A DNA stretch of 64,000 bases, from assembly GCF_004962245.1 (NCBI RefSeq), contig NZ_SUHQ01000015.1, positions 1 to 64,000 of the forward strand, written 5' to 3'. Shown piece after piece: positions 8,840-17,871 of the stretch. Source of the stretch: Mesorhizobium sp. Its GTDB lineage: Bacteria; Pseudomonadota; Alphaproteobacteria; Rhizobiales; Rhizobiaceae. The position numbers were made by a program, and so were the translations under genes. The notes below the pieces were generated by a model, which saw only the letters and a program-made list of their open reading frames with translations, was not told the DNA's origin and did not search any database. The first letter of the stretch is position 1. Each line of letters starts with the position of its first letter.

Positions 8840-9417
8840 TAGTCGTCCTCGTCGACTTCGGCCGGCTCGGACCGGCGCACCGGCCGCTCGGACGGATCGC
8901 GGCCGACCTCGCTCTTCAGCGTCATCAGGTCGATGAAATGGTCGGCCTGGCGGCGCAAATCGTCGGAGATCATCGGCGGCTGCGAGGCCATGGTGGAGAC
9001 GATCGAGACCTTGCGCCCGCGCCGCTGCAGCGCCTCGACCAGCGTGCGGAAATCGCCGTCGCCGGAAAAGATGACATAATGGTCGACGACATCGGCTATT
9101 TCCAGTGCATCGACGGTCAACTCGATGTCCATATTGCCCTTGATCTTGCGGCGCCCGGTCGAATCGGTGAATTCCTTGGCCGGCTTGGTCACCACCTTGA
9201 AGCCGTTATAGTCGAGCCAGTCGATCAGCGGCCGGATCGAGGAGTATTCCTGATCCTCGACCAGCGCCGTGTAATAGTAAGCACGCAGCAGGTAGCCGCG
9301 CTTCTGGAAGCTAGCCAAAAGTTTGCGGTAGTCGATGTCGAAGCCGAGCGCGCGCGACGTGGCGTAGAGGTTGGCGCCGTCGATGAAAAGGGCGATTTTT
9401 TCCCGTGGGTCGAACAT
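8836..9417 (-). CDS. NYN/LabA-like domain protein (putative PIN-fold nuclease)
   Basis: PIN-like NYN-domain protein of 193 residues, a family predicted to be RNases. Acidic active-site candidates are visible: FIDGANLYA (Asp13, Asn16), the KGNMDIELTVDAL segment in the middle, and FSGDGDF, all clustered as in metal-dependent PIN nucleases. The C-terminus is acidic and disordered (SEPAEVDEDDY). It is the first gene of a two-gene unit with the family 5 UDG through a 4-bp overlap. A purine-rich AAGGAT lies before the ATG. The RNA or DNA target cannot be told from sequence. Confidence 0.86.
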   Translation of the reverse strand: MFDPREKIALFIDGANLYATSRALGFDIDYRKLLASFQKRGYLLRAYYYTALVEDQEYSSIRPLIDWLDYNGFKVVTKPAKEFTDSTGRRKIKGNMDIELTVDALEIADVVDHYVIFSGDGDFRTLVEALQRRGRKVSIVSTMASQPPMISDDLRRQADHFIDLMTLKSEVGRDPSERPVRRSEPAEVDEDDY

Positions 9418-9657
9418 GGAAAATATCCTTTTTTTGAAATATGGGGTCGTCTAAATGCGCAGGACCTATCGGCCGGCCTCGTAATAATGCTGCCGGCCTT
9501 TTATCATTCGAGATAACGCCAGTTTTACGGCAATCCAAGGGTGTGATGCTGCGCTGCAAGCAATTGTGATCGGCGCGGTATCGCCGCAGGCGGGGCGCGT
9601 GCCGATCCGGCATTGGCTTGGTATTCTCCCGATCCCGGTCCGCTATTGCCATGAAGC

Positions 9658-9686
9658 TTGTATTTTGACGGCGTTCGGGTTATGGA
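9658..9686 (+). promoter_or_regulatory. Candidate sigma-70 promoter for rpoZ
   Basis: TTGTAT (9658-9663), a 17-bp spacer and TATGGA (9681-9686) lie 45 bp upstream of the rpoZ ATG. The rest of the 313-bp gap 9418-9730 holds only a GGCCGGC/GCCGGCC hairpin (9471-9477 with 9492-9498) and no gene that I can support. Confidence 0.4.
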
Positions 9687-9730
9687 CCGCGCCTGTTTTC
9701 CATCAAATCCAGGCATGAAAGGGGCAACTC

Positions 9731-10132
9731 ATGGCCCGAGTAACCGTTGAAGATTGCATCGACAAGGTCGACAACCGCTTCGAGCTGGTGCTTCTGGCCG
9801 GCCACCGCGCCCGTCAGATCAGCCAGGGCGCGCAGATCACCGTTCCTCGTGACAACGACAAGAACCCGGTCATCGCGCTGCGCGAGATCGCCGAGGAGAC
9901 GTTGTCGCCCGACGACCTCAAGGAAGACCTGATCCACTCGCTGCAGAAGCACGTCGAGGTCGACGAGCCGGAAGCCGACGGCGAGGCGATCGCCGACCAG
10001 ACCGGTACCGCCGTTGCGGCAACCGACGCTGACGACGCCGAGGACAACATCGCCTTCGACCGCATGACCGAAGAAGATCTGCTGGCCGGCATCGAAGGTC
10101 TGGTGCCGCCCGAGAAAAGCGACGATTATTGA
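9731..10132 (+). CDS. rpoZ: RNA polymerase omega subunit
   Basis: Small RNA polymerase subunit that helps fold and stabilise beta prime and takes part in the ppGpp response. The product has 133 residues. The conserved N-terminal half reads [28 protein letters not shown], followed by [13 protein letters not shown] helices. The acidic C-terminal extension of about 60 residues is typical of alphaproteobacterial omega. GAAAGGGGC lies just upstream of the ATG. rsh follows 111 bp downstream, the standard rpoZ-rsh order. Confidence 0.97.
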   Translation: MARVTVEDCIDKVDNRFELVLLAGHRARQISQGAQITVPRDNDKNPVIALREIAEETLSPDDLKEDLIHSLQKHVEVDEPEADGEAIADQTGTAVAATDADDAEDNIAFDRMTEEDLLAGIEGLVPPEKSDDY

Positions 10133-10243
10133 TCTTCGCGGCGACTGCCGACACTTTCGCGTTGGCAGTTTCGTGGCTATCTATGACATGCGCCGCACGC
10201 CAGTGCGGCGCATGATTCATTTCAGCTTTGCGAGATTCCGCCC

Positions 10244-12472
10244 ATGATGCGTCAGTATGAGCTTGTCGAGCGCGTCCAGCGCTACAAGCCTGACGTCAAC
10301 GAGGCGTTGCTCAACAAGGCCTATGTCTACGCCATGCAGAAGCATGGTCACCAGAAACGCGCCTCCGGCGATCCCTATTTCTCGCATCCGCTCGAAGTCG
10401 CCGCCATCCTCACCGAAATGCACATGGACGAGGCGACCATCGCGGTTGCCCTGCTGCACGACACGATAGAGGACACCACGGCGACCAGGGCCGAGATCGA
10501 CGAGCTGTTCGGTCCGGAAATGGGCAAGCTGGTCGAAGGCCTGACCAAGCTGAAGAAACTCGACCTCGTCTCCAAGAAGGCCGAGCAGGCGGAAAACCTG
10601 CGCAAGCTCTTGCTGGCGATCTCGGAAGACGTTCGCGTGCTGCTGGTCAAGCTCGCCGACCGCCTGCACAACATGCGCACCCTCGACCATGTGCCCGAAG
10701 CCAAGCGCCTGCGCATCGCCGAGGAAACGATGGACATCTATGCGCCGCTGGCCGGACGCATGGGCATGCAGGGCATGCGGGAGGAACTCGAGGAGATCGC
10801 CTTCCGCTTCATCAATCCGGAAGCCTACCGCGCCGTCACCGCGCGGCTCGCCGAGATCTTCGAGCGCAACAAGGGCGTACTGTCCGAGATCGAAAAGGCG
10901 CTGTCCACGCTGTTCGACAAATATGCGATCAAGGCCGAGGTCAAGAGCCGCCAGAAGAAGCCGTGGTCGGTGTTCCGCAAGATGGAAGCCAAGGCGCTGT
11001 CCTTCGAGCAGTTGTCCGACATTTTCGGCTTTCGCGTCGTCGTCGACACCGTCGAGGACTGCTACAGGGCTCTCGGCGCCATCCACACGACATGGTCGAT
11101 GGTGCCCGGCCGTTTCAAGGACTACATCTCGACGCCGAAGCAGAACGACTACCGTTCGATCCACACCACCATCGTCGGGCCGTCGCGCCAGCGCGTCGAG
11201 TTGCAGATACGCACCTACCAGATGAACAAGATCGCCGAATATGGCGTTGCCGCGCATTCGATCTACAAGGACACCGGCGGCAAGGTGAATGGCACCGCGC
11301 ATGCGATCTCGAAGGAGACCAACGCCTATGCCTGGCTGAGGCGCACCATCGAGCAGCTTGCCGAAGGCGACAATCCGGAGGACTTCCTCGAAAACACCAA
11401 GCTGGAACTGTTCCAGGACCAGGTGTTCTGCTTCACGCCCAAGGGCATGCTGATCGCGCTGCCGCGCGGCGCCACGCCGATCGACTTCGCCTACGCCGTG
11501 CACACCGATGTCGGCGACACCTGCGTCGGTGCCAAGGTCAACGGCCGCATCATGCCGCTGATGACCGAGCTGAAGAATGGCGACGAGGTCGAGATCATCC
11601 GCTCCAAGGCGCAGGTGCCGCCGGCGGCCTGGGAATCGGTCGTCGTCACCGGCAAGGCGCGCTCGGCGATCCGTCGCGCCACCAAGAATGCCATCCGCAA
11701 GCAATATTCGGGTCTCGGCATCCGCATACTGGAACGCGCCTTCGAGCGCTCCGGCAAGACCTTTACCAAGGAAAGCCTGAAGTCGGTGCTGCATCGGCTG
11801 GCGCGCAAGGACATCGAGGATGTGCTGGCTTCGGTCGGTCGCGGCGAACTTGCCTCCGCCGATGTCATGAAGGCGGTATTTCCAGACTACAAGGACGAGC
11901 GCGTTACGCTGGCCGCACCCAAGCAGCGCGAGGAGGGCTGGTCGAAGATCCGCAACGCCGCCGGCATGCTGTTCCAGATCCCCGGCCGCACGGCACGCAA
12001 GGACAAGGGTCAGCCGAAGGACGGCGCCGTGCCGATCCGCGGCGTCCGCGGCGACCTGCCGGTGCGCTTCGCGCCGGAAGGTGCTGTGCCCGGCGACCGC
12101 ATCGTCGGCATCGTGCAGCCGGGAACAGGCATCACCATCTATCCGATCCAGTCGCCGGCGCTGCAGGCCTTCGACGACCAGCCCGAACGCTGGATCGACG
12201 TGCGCTGGGACATAGACGAGCGCACCAAGGAGCGGTTTCCGGCGCGGGTCTCGGTCACCGCCATCAACGCGCCGGGCTCGCTGGCCGACATCGCTCAGGT
12301 CGTTGCGTCCAACGACGCCAACATCCATACATTGTCGATGGTGCGCACCGCGCCCGATTTCACCGAAATGCTGATCGATCTCGAAGTCTGGGATCTGAAG
12401 CACCTGAACCGGCTGCTGTCGCAGCTCAAGGACAATTCGAGCGTCAGCGATGCGCGGCGCGTGAATGGCTAG
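10244..12472 (+). CDS. rsh: Bifunctional (p)ppGpp synthetase/hydrolase
   Basis: Makes and degrades the stringent-response alarmone (p)ppGpp. The 742-residue protein has an N-terminal HD hydrolase domain (His48 in FSHPLEVA, His72-Asp73 in LLHDTIED), so hydrolysis should be active. The synthetase domain follows from about residue 245 (DIFGFRVVVDTVEDCYRALG, KDYISTPKQNDYRS), then a TGS domain (about 390-460, VFCFTPKGMLIALPRGATPIDFAYAV) and a C-terminal ACT domain (from about 660). Alphaproteobacteria usually carry this single long enzyme. The TAG stop is shared with the first base of a dispersed repeat. Confidence 0.97.
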   Translation: MMRQYELVERVQRYKPDVNEALLNKAYVYAMQKHGHQKRASGDPYFSHPLEVAAILTEMHMDEATIAVALLHDTIEDTTATRAEIDELFGPEMGKLVEGLTKLKKLDLVSKKAEQAENLRKLLLAISEDVRVLLVKLADRLHNMRTLDHVPEAKRLRIAEETMDIYAPLAGRMGMQGMREELEEIAFRFINPEAYRAVTARLAEIFERNKGVLSEIEKALSTLFDKYAIKAEVKSRQKKPWSVFRKMEAKALSFEQLSDIFGFRVVVDTVEDCYRALGAIHTTWSMVPGRFKDYISTPKQNDYRSIHTTIVGPSRQRVELQIRTYQMNKIAEYGVAAHSIYKDTGGKVNGTAHAISKETNAYAWLRRTIEQLAEGDNPEDFLENTKLELFQDQVFCFTPKGMLIALPRGATPIDFAYAVHTDVGDTCVGAKVNGRIMPLMTELKNGDEVEIIRSKAQVPPAAWESVVVTGKARSAIRRATKNAIRKQYSGLGIRILERAFERSGKTFTKESLKSVLHRLARKDIEDVLASVGRGELASADVMKAVFPDYKDERVTLAAPKQREEGWSKIRNAAGMLFQIPGRTARKDKGQPKDGAVPIRGVRGDLPVRFAPEGAVPGDRIVGIVQPGTGITIYPIQSPALQAFDDQPERWIDVRWDIDERTKERFPARVSVTAINAPGSLADIAQVVASNDANIHTLSMVRTAPDFTEMLIDLEVWDLKHLNRLLSQLKDNSSVSDARRVNG

Positions 12473-12540
12473 ACCATGATCCCGAACCGAAGGTCCGCGT
12501 AGCGAAAAGTGGGAACCGGTTTTCGGAAAAGATCATGGTC
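12472..12540. repeat. Dispersed palindromic repeat, copy 1 (GACCATGATC family)
   Basis: Bounded by a perfect inverted pair, GACCATGATC (12472-12481) and GATCATGGTC (12531-12540), with the core AGCGAAAAGTGGGAACCGG inside. It begins on the last base of the rsh stop codon. A closely related copy lies at 47675-47763, and the AAAAGTGG..ACCGGTTTT core recurs at 60401-60504. Confidence 0.85.
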
Positions 12541-12557
12541 AATCAAAAGAGGCGCAG

Positions 12558-13136
12558 ATGAACACCGACGAAGTGCTGGGCATTTTCCGCGAAGCCGGTG
12601 CCGTTCTCGAAGGGCATTTCATCCTCACCTCCGGCTTGCGAAGCCCGATCTTCCTGCAGAAGGCGCGGGTCTTCATGCATGCCGACAAGACCGAGCGCCT
12701 GTGCAAGGCGCTGGCCGAAAAGATCCGCGCCGCCGTGTCCGGCAGGATCGATTATGTCGTCGGTCCGGCGATCGGCGGGCTGATCCCGGCCTACGAGACG
12801 TCGCGCCATCTCGGCGCTCCGGCGATCTGGGTCGAGCGGGAAGGGGGCGAGTTCAGGCTCCGCCGCTTCGAGATCGCCAGGGGTTCGCGCGTCGTCATCG
12901 TCGAGGACATCGTCACCACCGGTTTGTCGATCCGCGAGACCGTCGACTGCCTGCGCGCGCTTGGCGCCGAGGTCGTTGCCGCGGCCTGCATCATCGATCG
13001 CTCGGCCGGCAAGACCGATGTCGGCGTGCCGCTGATCGCGCTCGCCGAATATGAGGTTCCGGCCTACCCGGCCGACAGGCTGCCGCCCGAACTCGCCGCC
13101 ATACCGGCGATCAAGCCCGGCAGCCGCAACATATGA
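12558..13136 (+). CDS. pyrE: Orotate phosphoribosyltransferase
   Basis: Converts orotate and PRPP to orotidine 5'-monophosphate in de novo pyrimidine synthesis. The 192-residue type I phosphoribosyltransferase has [12 protein letters not shown] near the N-terminus, the [13 protein letters not shown] loop, and the PRPP-binding motif [13 protein letters not shown] around residues 114-126. A Rhizobiales-type pyrE lies downstream of rsh, as expected. AAAGAGG precedes the ATG, and this ribosome-binding site lies just after the repeat at 12472-12540. Its stop overlaps the next gene's ATG by 4 bp. Confidence 0.96.
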   Translation: MNTDEVLGIFREAGAVLEGHFILTSGLRSPIFLQKARVFMHADKTERLCKALAEKIRAAVSGRIDYVVGPAIGGLIPAYETSRHLGAPAIWVEREGGEFRLRRFEIARGSRVVIVEDIVTTGLSIRETVDCLRALGAEVVAAACIIDRSAGKTDVGVPLIALAEYEVPAYPADRLPPELAAIPAIKPGSRNI

Positions 13137-13531
13137 CTGAGGGCGCTGCCGTGATCGCCGGCATCGATCATTTCGTGCTGACGGTGCGCTCCGTCGACGA
13201 CACCTGCAGCTTCTACCAGCGCGTGCTCGGCTTCAAGCGCCTCGACGAACCGGACCGGCCGACGGCACTGCTGTTTGGAACGCAGAAGATCAATCTGCAT
13301 GAGGTAGGGCGCACCTTCGAGCCCAAGGCGAAAGCGCCGATGCCCGGCTCCGGGGATTTCTGCCTGGTCGCTGCCCGGCCGCTCGCCGAGATATGCGCCA
13401 GTCTCGAGGCCAATGGCGTGGCGATAGAAGTCGGCCCGGTCGAGCGCGTCGGCGCCCGCGGCCCGATGATGTCGGTCTATTTCCGCGATCCGGACGACAA
13501 TCTCGTCGAGGTCAGCGACTATGGTCGGTAG
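13133..13531 (+). CDS. VOC-superfamily (glyoxalase/bleomycin-resistance) protein
   Basis: 132-residue vicinal-oxygen-chelate protein, a metal-dependent small-molecule enzyme or binding protein of unknown substrate. The paired beta-alpha-beta-beta-beta modules are visible: [23 protein letters not shown] at the start, with metal-ligand His in IDHFVL, then INLHEVG, and [15 protein letters not shown] at the end with the ligand Glu. The start overlaps the pyrE stop (ATGA), so the two are co-translated. The link to pyrimidine synthesis is positional only. Confidence 0.88.
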   Translation: MTEGAAVIAGIDHFVLTVRSVDDTCSFYQRVLGFKRLDEPDRPTALLFGTQKINLHEVGRTFEPKAKAPMPGSGDFCLVAARPLAEICASLEANGVAIEVGPVERVGARGPMMSVYFRDPDDNLVEVSDYGR

Positions 13532-13824
13532 ATAGCTCGCGGTCGCTGCTAACTTCCGTGGGCGAACTCGCCTCGTCAAATCCGCTGCGAGGGGCAAGAC
13601 GCCGGTCCCGCAGGGCAATTGCACGTGGGCGCCACACGGTTGTTCTGCGGCCAGCGTATCGCTATATCAACTCGTTGTTGCCTTTCGGCGGCTGCGAAGC
13701 GCAAGGTGTGGCTGTCGCGCCCGGCCTGTGATGGTCGGAGCGGCATTCTTGGATATCAGGACAGGAACAGAGTGCTTTTTCGACGCCGCAAGCCTGGAAC
13801 GGCCGGATGGGAAGTTCCCGCCGA

Positions 13825-14238
13825 ATGATCATCGGTATCGGCAGCGACCTGATCGATATCAGACGCATCGAAAAATCGCTGGAGCGCCATGGCCAGCGCT
13901 TCATCCAGCGTATCTACACCGAGGTCGAACAGGCCCGTTCCGAAAACCGCGGCGCCCGCGTCGCCTCCTATGCCAAGCGCTTCGCCGCCAAGGAGGCCTG
14001 CGCCAAGGCGCTGGGCACCGGTCTGGCGCAGGGCGTTTTCTGGCGCGACATGGGCGTCGTCAATCTGGCAAGCGGCAAGCCAACCATGGCGCTGACCGGC
14101 GGGGCGGCGGCGCGGCTCGACAAGATCCTGCCTGAAGGACACAGAGCGGCGATCCACCTCACCATCACAGACGACTTTCCGCTTGCTCAAGCCTTTGTGA
14201 TCATCGAGGCGTTGCCCGTCGAAGAAGCGCCATATTGA
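13825..14238 (+). CDS. acpS: Holo-[acyl-carrier-protein] synthase
   Basis: Transfers 4'-phosphopantetheine from CoA to apo-ACP, activating fatty-acid synthesis. The 137-residue protein starts at ATG 13825, giving [16 protein letters not shown], the invariant N-terminus with the Mg-binding Asp8. An upstream in-frame start at 13807 adds only six unconserved residues. The second motif, [18 protein letters not shown], carries the catalytic Glu and Lys. acpS-lepB-rnc-era is a standard alphaproteobacterial cluster. The 293 bp upstream (13532-13824) show no gene. Confidence 0.96.
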   Translation: MIIGIGSDLIDIRRIEKSLERHGQRFIQRIYTEVEQARSENRGARVASYAKRFAAKEACAKALGTGLAQGVFWRDMGVVNLASGKPTMALTGGAAARLDKILPEGHRAAIHLTITDDFPLAQAFVIIEALPVEEAPY

Positions 14239-14315
14239 TTGCATCTGACCACCGGCATGACGTTGCCCAGCGCGCGCCGAGACTCTATACCAACCAACGC
14301 ATAATCGAGGACGAC

Positions 14316-15065
14316 ATGAGCGTGGCTGAAAAATCCCAGAAGAAATCCGGCGGGCTTGGCGAAACCGTCAGCGTCATCGTCCAGGCGCTTTTGCTCGCTC
14401 TGGTCATCCGCACGCTTCTTTTCCAGCCATTCTCCATTCCGTCCGGTTCGATGCGGCCGACCTTGCTCGAAGGCGACTATCTCTTCGTCACCAAATGGTC
14501 CTATGGCTTCTCCCGCTATTCGCTGCCGTTTGGGCCGGATATCTTTTCGGGCCGCATCTGGGGCGCCGAGCCGAAGCGCGGCGACGTGGCGGTGTTCAAG
14601 TTCCCGCCGGACCCCTCCGTCGATTACATCAAGCGCGTCATCGGTCTGCCGGGCGACAAGATCCAGGTCAAGGACGGCCAGCTCTTCATCAACGGCGTCG
14701 GCGTGCCACGCCAGAAGGTCGGGCAGATCGACAATCGCGACATCACCGAGGAAAACGGGCCGGTCGACGTCTATCGCGAGACATTGCCGAACGGCGTCAG
14801 CTATGACACGCTCGACCTGACGCCGAATTCGATCGGTGACAACACCCGCGAATTCGAAGTGCCGCCCGGCCACTATTTCATGATGGGCGACAACAGAGAC
14901 AATTCCTCGGACAGCCGCTTCACCGTCGGTTTCGTGCCCGACGAGAACCTGGTCGGTCGCGCCAACCTCATCTTCTTCTCGATCGGCGGCAGCGCCAGCC
15001 CGCTCGAAATCTGGAAATGGCCGTCGCTGATGCGCGCGTCGCGCCTGTTCCATTTCGTCAATTAG
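14316..15065 (+). CDS. lepB: Signal peptidase I
   Basis: Inner-membrane serine protease that removes signal peptides from exported proteins. From ATG 14316 the product is 249 residues with one N-terminal membrane segment (about 15-36). The catalytic dyad is Ser45 in PSGSMRPTL and Lys106 in YIKRVIGLPGD, followed by the C-terminal box GDNRDNSSDSR. Upstream in-frame codons back to 14235 lack a good start and would put extra residues before the membrane anchor. rnc begins 4 bp after the stop, so both are on one transcript. Confidence 0.96.
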   Translation: MSVAEKSQKKSGGLGETVSVIVQALLLALVIRTLLFQPFSIPSGSMRPTLLEGDYLFVTKWSYGFSRYSLPFGPDIFSGRIWGAEPKRGDVAVFKFPPDPSVDYIKRVIGLPGDKIQVKDGQLFINGVGVPRQKVGQIDNRDITEENGPVDVYRETLPNGVSYDTLDLTPNSIGDNTREFEVPPGHYFMMGDNRDNSSDSRFTVGFVPDENLVGRANLIFFSIGGSASPLEIWKWPSLMRASRLFHFVN

Positions 15066-15069
15066 GATC

Positions 15070-15816
15070 ATGGCGGCGACAAAACGGCTGACCGCCGACG
15101 CGCTCGCCGAAGCGCTCATGGAGCGTACCGGCCACGCCTTTGCCGATCGCCAGCGCCTGCTCCGCGCGCTGACTCATGCCAGCGCCCGCAGCAGCCACGC
15201 CGGCGTCGACTATGAGCGTTTCGAATTCCTCGGCGACCGCGTCCTCGGCCTGGTCGTCGCCGACATGCTGCTGGCGGCGTTTCCGGACGCTGCCGAAGGT
15301 GAGCTTTCACTCAGGCTCAACGCGCTGGTCAATGCCGAGGCGCTGGCGGAAATCGCCGAGGAGATCGGCCTGCCGGAATTGATCCGCGCCGGCTCGGACG
15401 TGCGCGGCCTCGACGGACGCAAGCGTGTCAACCTGCGCGCCGATGCGCTGGAATCGCTGATCGCCGTGCTCTATCTCGACGGTGGTCTGGAGGCGGCCAG
15501 CGCCTTCATCCACAGATACTGGCGGCCGCGCTCGCAGGCCACGGGTGCTGCCCGCCGCGATGCCAAGACCGAACTGCAGGAATGGGCGCATCAGGCGGCG
15601 GGCGCTACGCCGGCCTACAGCATCGACAGCCGCGAGGGGCCCGATCACGATCCGCTGTTCACCGTCAGCGTCAGGGTTGGCGCCTATTCGCCGGCGATCG
15701 GCAGCGGGCGCTCCAAGCGCGAGGCCGAGCAAGCGGCCGCCACCGCACTGCTGCTGCGCGAAGGCGTCTGGCTTAGCGCATCGGCCCAAAAATCGGATTC
15801 GATTTTCGATGCATAA
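15070..15816 (+). CDS. rnc: Ribonuclease III
   Basis: Double-stranded-RNA endonuclease that processes rRNA precursors and structured mRNAs. It has 248 residues. The catalytic domain carries YERFEFLGDRVLGLVVADML (about 48-67, with the metal-binding Glu52 and Asp56) and a second acidic helix, RADALESLIAVLYLDGG. The dsRNA-binding domain lies at about 160-232 (DAKTELQEWAHQ, GSGRSKREAEQAAATALL). Residues 236-248 (SASAQKSDSIFDA) are encoded by the dispersed repeat that begins at 15776, so the natural C-terminus appears to have been replaced or extended by the repeat. Confidence 0.96.
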   Translation: MAATKRLTADALAEALMERTGHAFADRQRLLRALTHASARSSHAGVDYERFEFLGDRVLGLVVADMLLAAFPDAAEGELSLRLNALVNAEALAEIAEEIGLPELIRAGSDVRGLDGRKRVNLRADALESLIAVLYLDGGLEAASAFIHRYWRPRSQATGAARRDAKTELQEWAHQAAGATPAYSIDSREGPDHDPLFTVSVRVGAYSPAIGSGRSKREAEQAAATALLLREGVWLSASAQKSDSIFDA

Positions 15817-15972
15817 ATTCAAGGTTTTAGAGCGCCCTTTGCGCGTCCAAAAGGACACGCGGCGCTCAACGCATCGGCCCAAAAATCGAAATCGATTTTT
15901 GGAAAGCACGATGCGTAGATTCAAAATTTTAGAGCGCCCTTTGCGCGTCCAAAAGGACGCGCGGCGCTCTAG
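15776..15972. repeat. Tandemly duplicated compound palindromic repeat
   Basis: Two copies of a roughly 93-102-bp unit. GCATCGGCCCAAAAATCG starts at 15778 and again at 15871. AGAGCGCCCTTTGCGCGTCC starts at 15829 and again at 15931. In copy 2, 15931-15970 folds as a near-continuous hairpin (AGAGCGCC/GGCGCTCT plus GCGCGTCC/GGACGCGC around AAAA). Copy 1 carries an indel in the same stem. The array fills the rnc-era gap and the last codons of rnc. Confidence 0.85.
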
Positions 15973-15987
15973 TGAAGGGAGTGCGGC

Positions 15988-16920
15988 ATGACCGCCACCG
16001 AAGACGCCCCACCGGCAACGGAAGCTGCCGCCACGCACTCCGGCTTCGTCGCGCTGATCGGCGCGCCCAATGCGGGAAAATCGACGCTGGTCAACCAATT
16101 GGTCGGCGCCAAGGTGTCGATCGTCACCCATAAGGTGCAGACGACGCGCGCCATCGTGCGCGGCATCGCCACGCATCGGAATGCGCAGATCGTGTTCGTC
16201 GACACGCCCGGCATCTTCAAGCCGAAGCGCCGGCTGGACACCGCGATGGTGACGACCGCCTGGGGCGGCGCCAAGGACGCCGATATCGTGCTGTTGCTGA
16301 TCGACGCCGAGCGCGGCATCCGGGGCGACGCCGACGCGATCCTCGAACGGCTGAAGGATGTCCGGCAGCCGATGGTGCTGATCCTCAACAAGGTCGACCG
16401 GGTCAAGCCCGAGGCGCTGCTGGCATTGTCGGCGGCAGCCAACGAAAGAGTGCCGTTCAAGCGCACCTTCATGGTCTCGGCGCTGACTGGGTCGGGTTGC
16501 AAGGACCTGCTCGACTATCTGGCCGAAACCCTTCCTGCCGGCCCCTGGTATTACCCGGAAGACCAGATCTCCGACCTGCCGATGCGTCAGCTGGCGGCCG
16601 AGATCACTCGCGAAAAGCTCTATCTCAGGCTGCATCAGGAACTGCCCTATTCCTCCCATATCGAGACCGAGAAATGGGAGGAGAAGAAGGATGGCTCTGT
16701 GCGCATCGATCAGACCATCTATGTCGAGCGTGACAGCCAGAAGAAGATCGTGCTCGGCCACAAGGGCGAGACGATCCGCGCCATCGGCCAGGCGGCACGC
16801 ATGGAGATATCAGGTATCCTCGAACAGAAGGTGCACCTGTTCCTGTTCGTCAAGGTGCGCGAGAACTGGGGCGACGACCCCGAGCGCTATCGCGAGATGG
16901 GGCTGGAGTTTCCACATTAA
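15988..16920 (+). CDS. era: GTPase Era
   Basis: Essential GTPase that binds the 3' end of 16S rRNA and assists 30S maturation. The 310-residue product has G1 GAPNAGKST (about 25-33), the switch region TTRAIVRGI, G3 DTPGIF (about 72-77) and G4 NKVD. It ends in a KH RNA-binding domain (ERDSQKKIVLGHKGETIRAIG, then KVRENW). GAAGGGAG precedes the ATG and lies immediately after the repeat array, so translation relies on its own binding site rather than on coupling to rnc. Confidence 0.97.
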   Translation: MTATEDAPPATEAAATHSGFVALIGAPNAGKSTLVNQLVGAKVSIVTHKVQTTRAIVRGIATHRNAQIVFVDTPGIFKPKRRLDTAMVTTAWGGAKDADIVLLLIDAERGIRGDADAILERLKDVRQPMVLILNKVDRVKPEALLALSAAANERVPFKRTFMVSALTGSGCKDLLDYLAETLPAGPWYYPEDQISDLPMRQLAAEITREKLYLRLHQELPYSSHIETEKWEEKKDGSVRIDQTIYVERDSQKKIVLGHKGETIRAIGQAARMEISGILEQKVHLFLFVKVRENWGDDPERYREMGLEFPH

Positions 16921-16942
16921 CGTCACTATCGACACAGCTCTC

Positions 16943-17803
16943 GTGAGCCGGTTGGTCGCCACGCAATTTCCCCGGTGGAAAGATCTCGCCGTCAGGCCGG
17001 TTGCATCAGGCGGGTGGGACAATAGGACCTTCCGTCTCGGAGACCACATGCTCGTGCGGCTGCCGAGTGCGGCGGCCTATTCCTTGCAAGTGGAAAAGGA
17101 ACACCGCTGGCTGCCAAGGCTGGCACCCCTGCTGCCGCTGCCTGTCCCGGTTCCCTTGGCGATGGGGGCCCCGGCCGACAATTACCCCTGGCATTGGTCC
17201 GTGTACCGCTGGATCGAAGGCGAGACGGCAACGCGGGAGCGTATTGCCAGCCTGCCGCAATTCGCGGCCAGCCTGGCCCAGTTCCTGGTCGCGCTGCAAC
17301 GGATCGATCCCGCCGGCGGACCGGCGCCAGGTCAGCACAACTTTTTTCGCGGCGGACCACTGAGCGTCTATGACGGTGAAACCCGGCAAGCAATTGCCGC
17401 CCTCGACGGCAAGATCGACACAGGCGCCGCGAGTGCGGTGTGGGAGGCAGCGCTTGCCGCGACATGGCATGGCGCGCCCGTCTGGTTCCACGGTGACGTC
17501 AGTTGGGGAAACCTGTTGGTCGGGCAAGGCAGGTTGAGCGCCGTGATCGACTTCGGGACGTCGGGCGTGGGCGATCCCTCGTGCGATCTGGCGATTGCGT
17601 GGACGCTGTTCGAAGGGAAAAGCCGAGAGGTGTTCCGCGCCGGACTTCCCGCCGATGAAGCAATGTGGGCGCGGGGCCGTGGCTGGACGCTGTGGAAGGC
17701 GCTGATTACGCTCGCAGGACACATAGACGTCAATCCGGTCGAAGTCGAAAAATCGCGACGCGTGATCGATGAAGTGCTTGCCGATCACCAGCGCGCGGCA
17801 TGA
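16943..17803 (+). CDS. Aminoglycoside phosphotransferase (APH)-family kinase
   Basis: Protein-kinase-fold phosphotransferase of about 286 residues with unknown substrate. Visible are ASGGWDNRTFRLG (nucleotide-binding region), the catalytic loop WFHGDVSWGNLLV with Asp and Asn, and the metal-binding IDFGTSGVGDPSCDLA. The start is uncertain. Residues encoded upstream (VTIDTAL) look native to the family, but no ATG, GTG or TTG occurs there in frame after era, so GTG 16943 is the first usable codon. The gene sits between era and recO, where many relatives have none. Resistance should not be inferred, as this family is broad. Confidence 0.8.
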   Translation: MSRLVATQFPRWKDLAVRPVASGGWDNRTFRLGDHMLVRLPSAAAYSLQVEKEHRWLPRLAPLLPLPVPVPLAMGAPADNYPWHWSVYRWIEGETATRERIASLPQFAASLAQFLVALQRIDPAGGPAPGQHNFFRGGPLSVYDGETRQAIAALDGKIDTGAASAVWEAALAATWHGAPVWFHGDVSWGNLLVGQGRLSAVIDFGTSGVGDPSCDLAIAWTLFEGKSREVFRAGLPADEAMWARGRGWTLWKALITLAGHIDVNPVEVEKSRRVIDEVLADHQRAA

Positions 17804-17871
17804 TCACGCAGAATGTTAGTTCCGGCGTTGGGCGACTTCGAACGGGGCACCAAAGCGGAAGGCGGGCAAGT

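Noticed and set aside
9471..9498. GGCCGGC/GCCGGCC hairpin read as a terminator
   Set aside because: It is followed by only TTTTAT, and no plus-strand gene ends nearby. It may just be part of the 5' leader of the minus-strand NYN gene.
10217..12403. Very long open frame antisense to rsh
   Set aside because: High-GC shadow frame with no recognisable domain. The plus-strand rsh has all family motifs.
13532..13824. Possible tRNA or sRNA before acpS
   Set aside because: No cloverleaf could be folded, and no terminator or convincing promoter was seen.
16943..17803. Aminoglycoside resistance gene
   Set aside because: The APH fold is shared by many metabolic kinases, and no resistance-type signature or mobile context is present.
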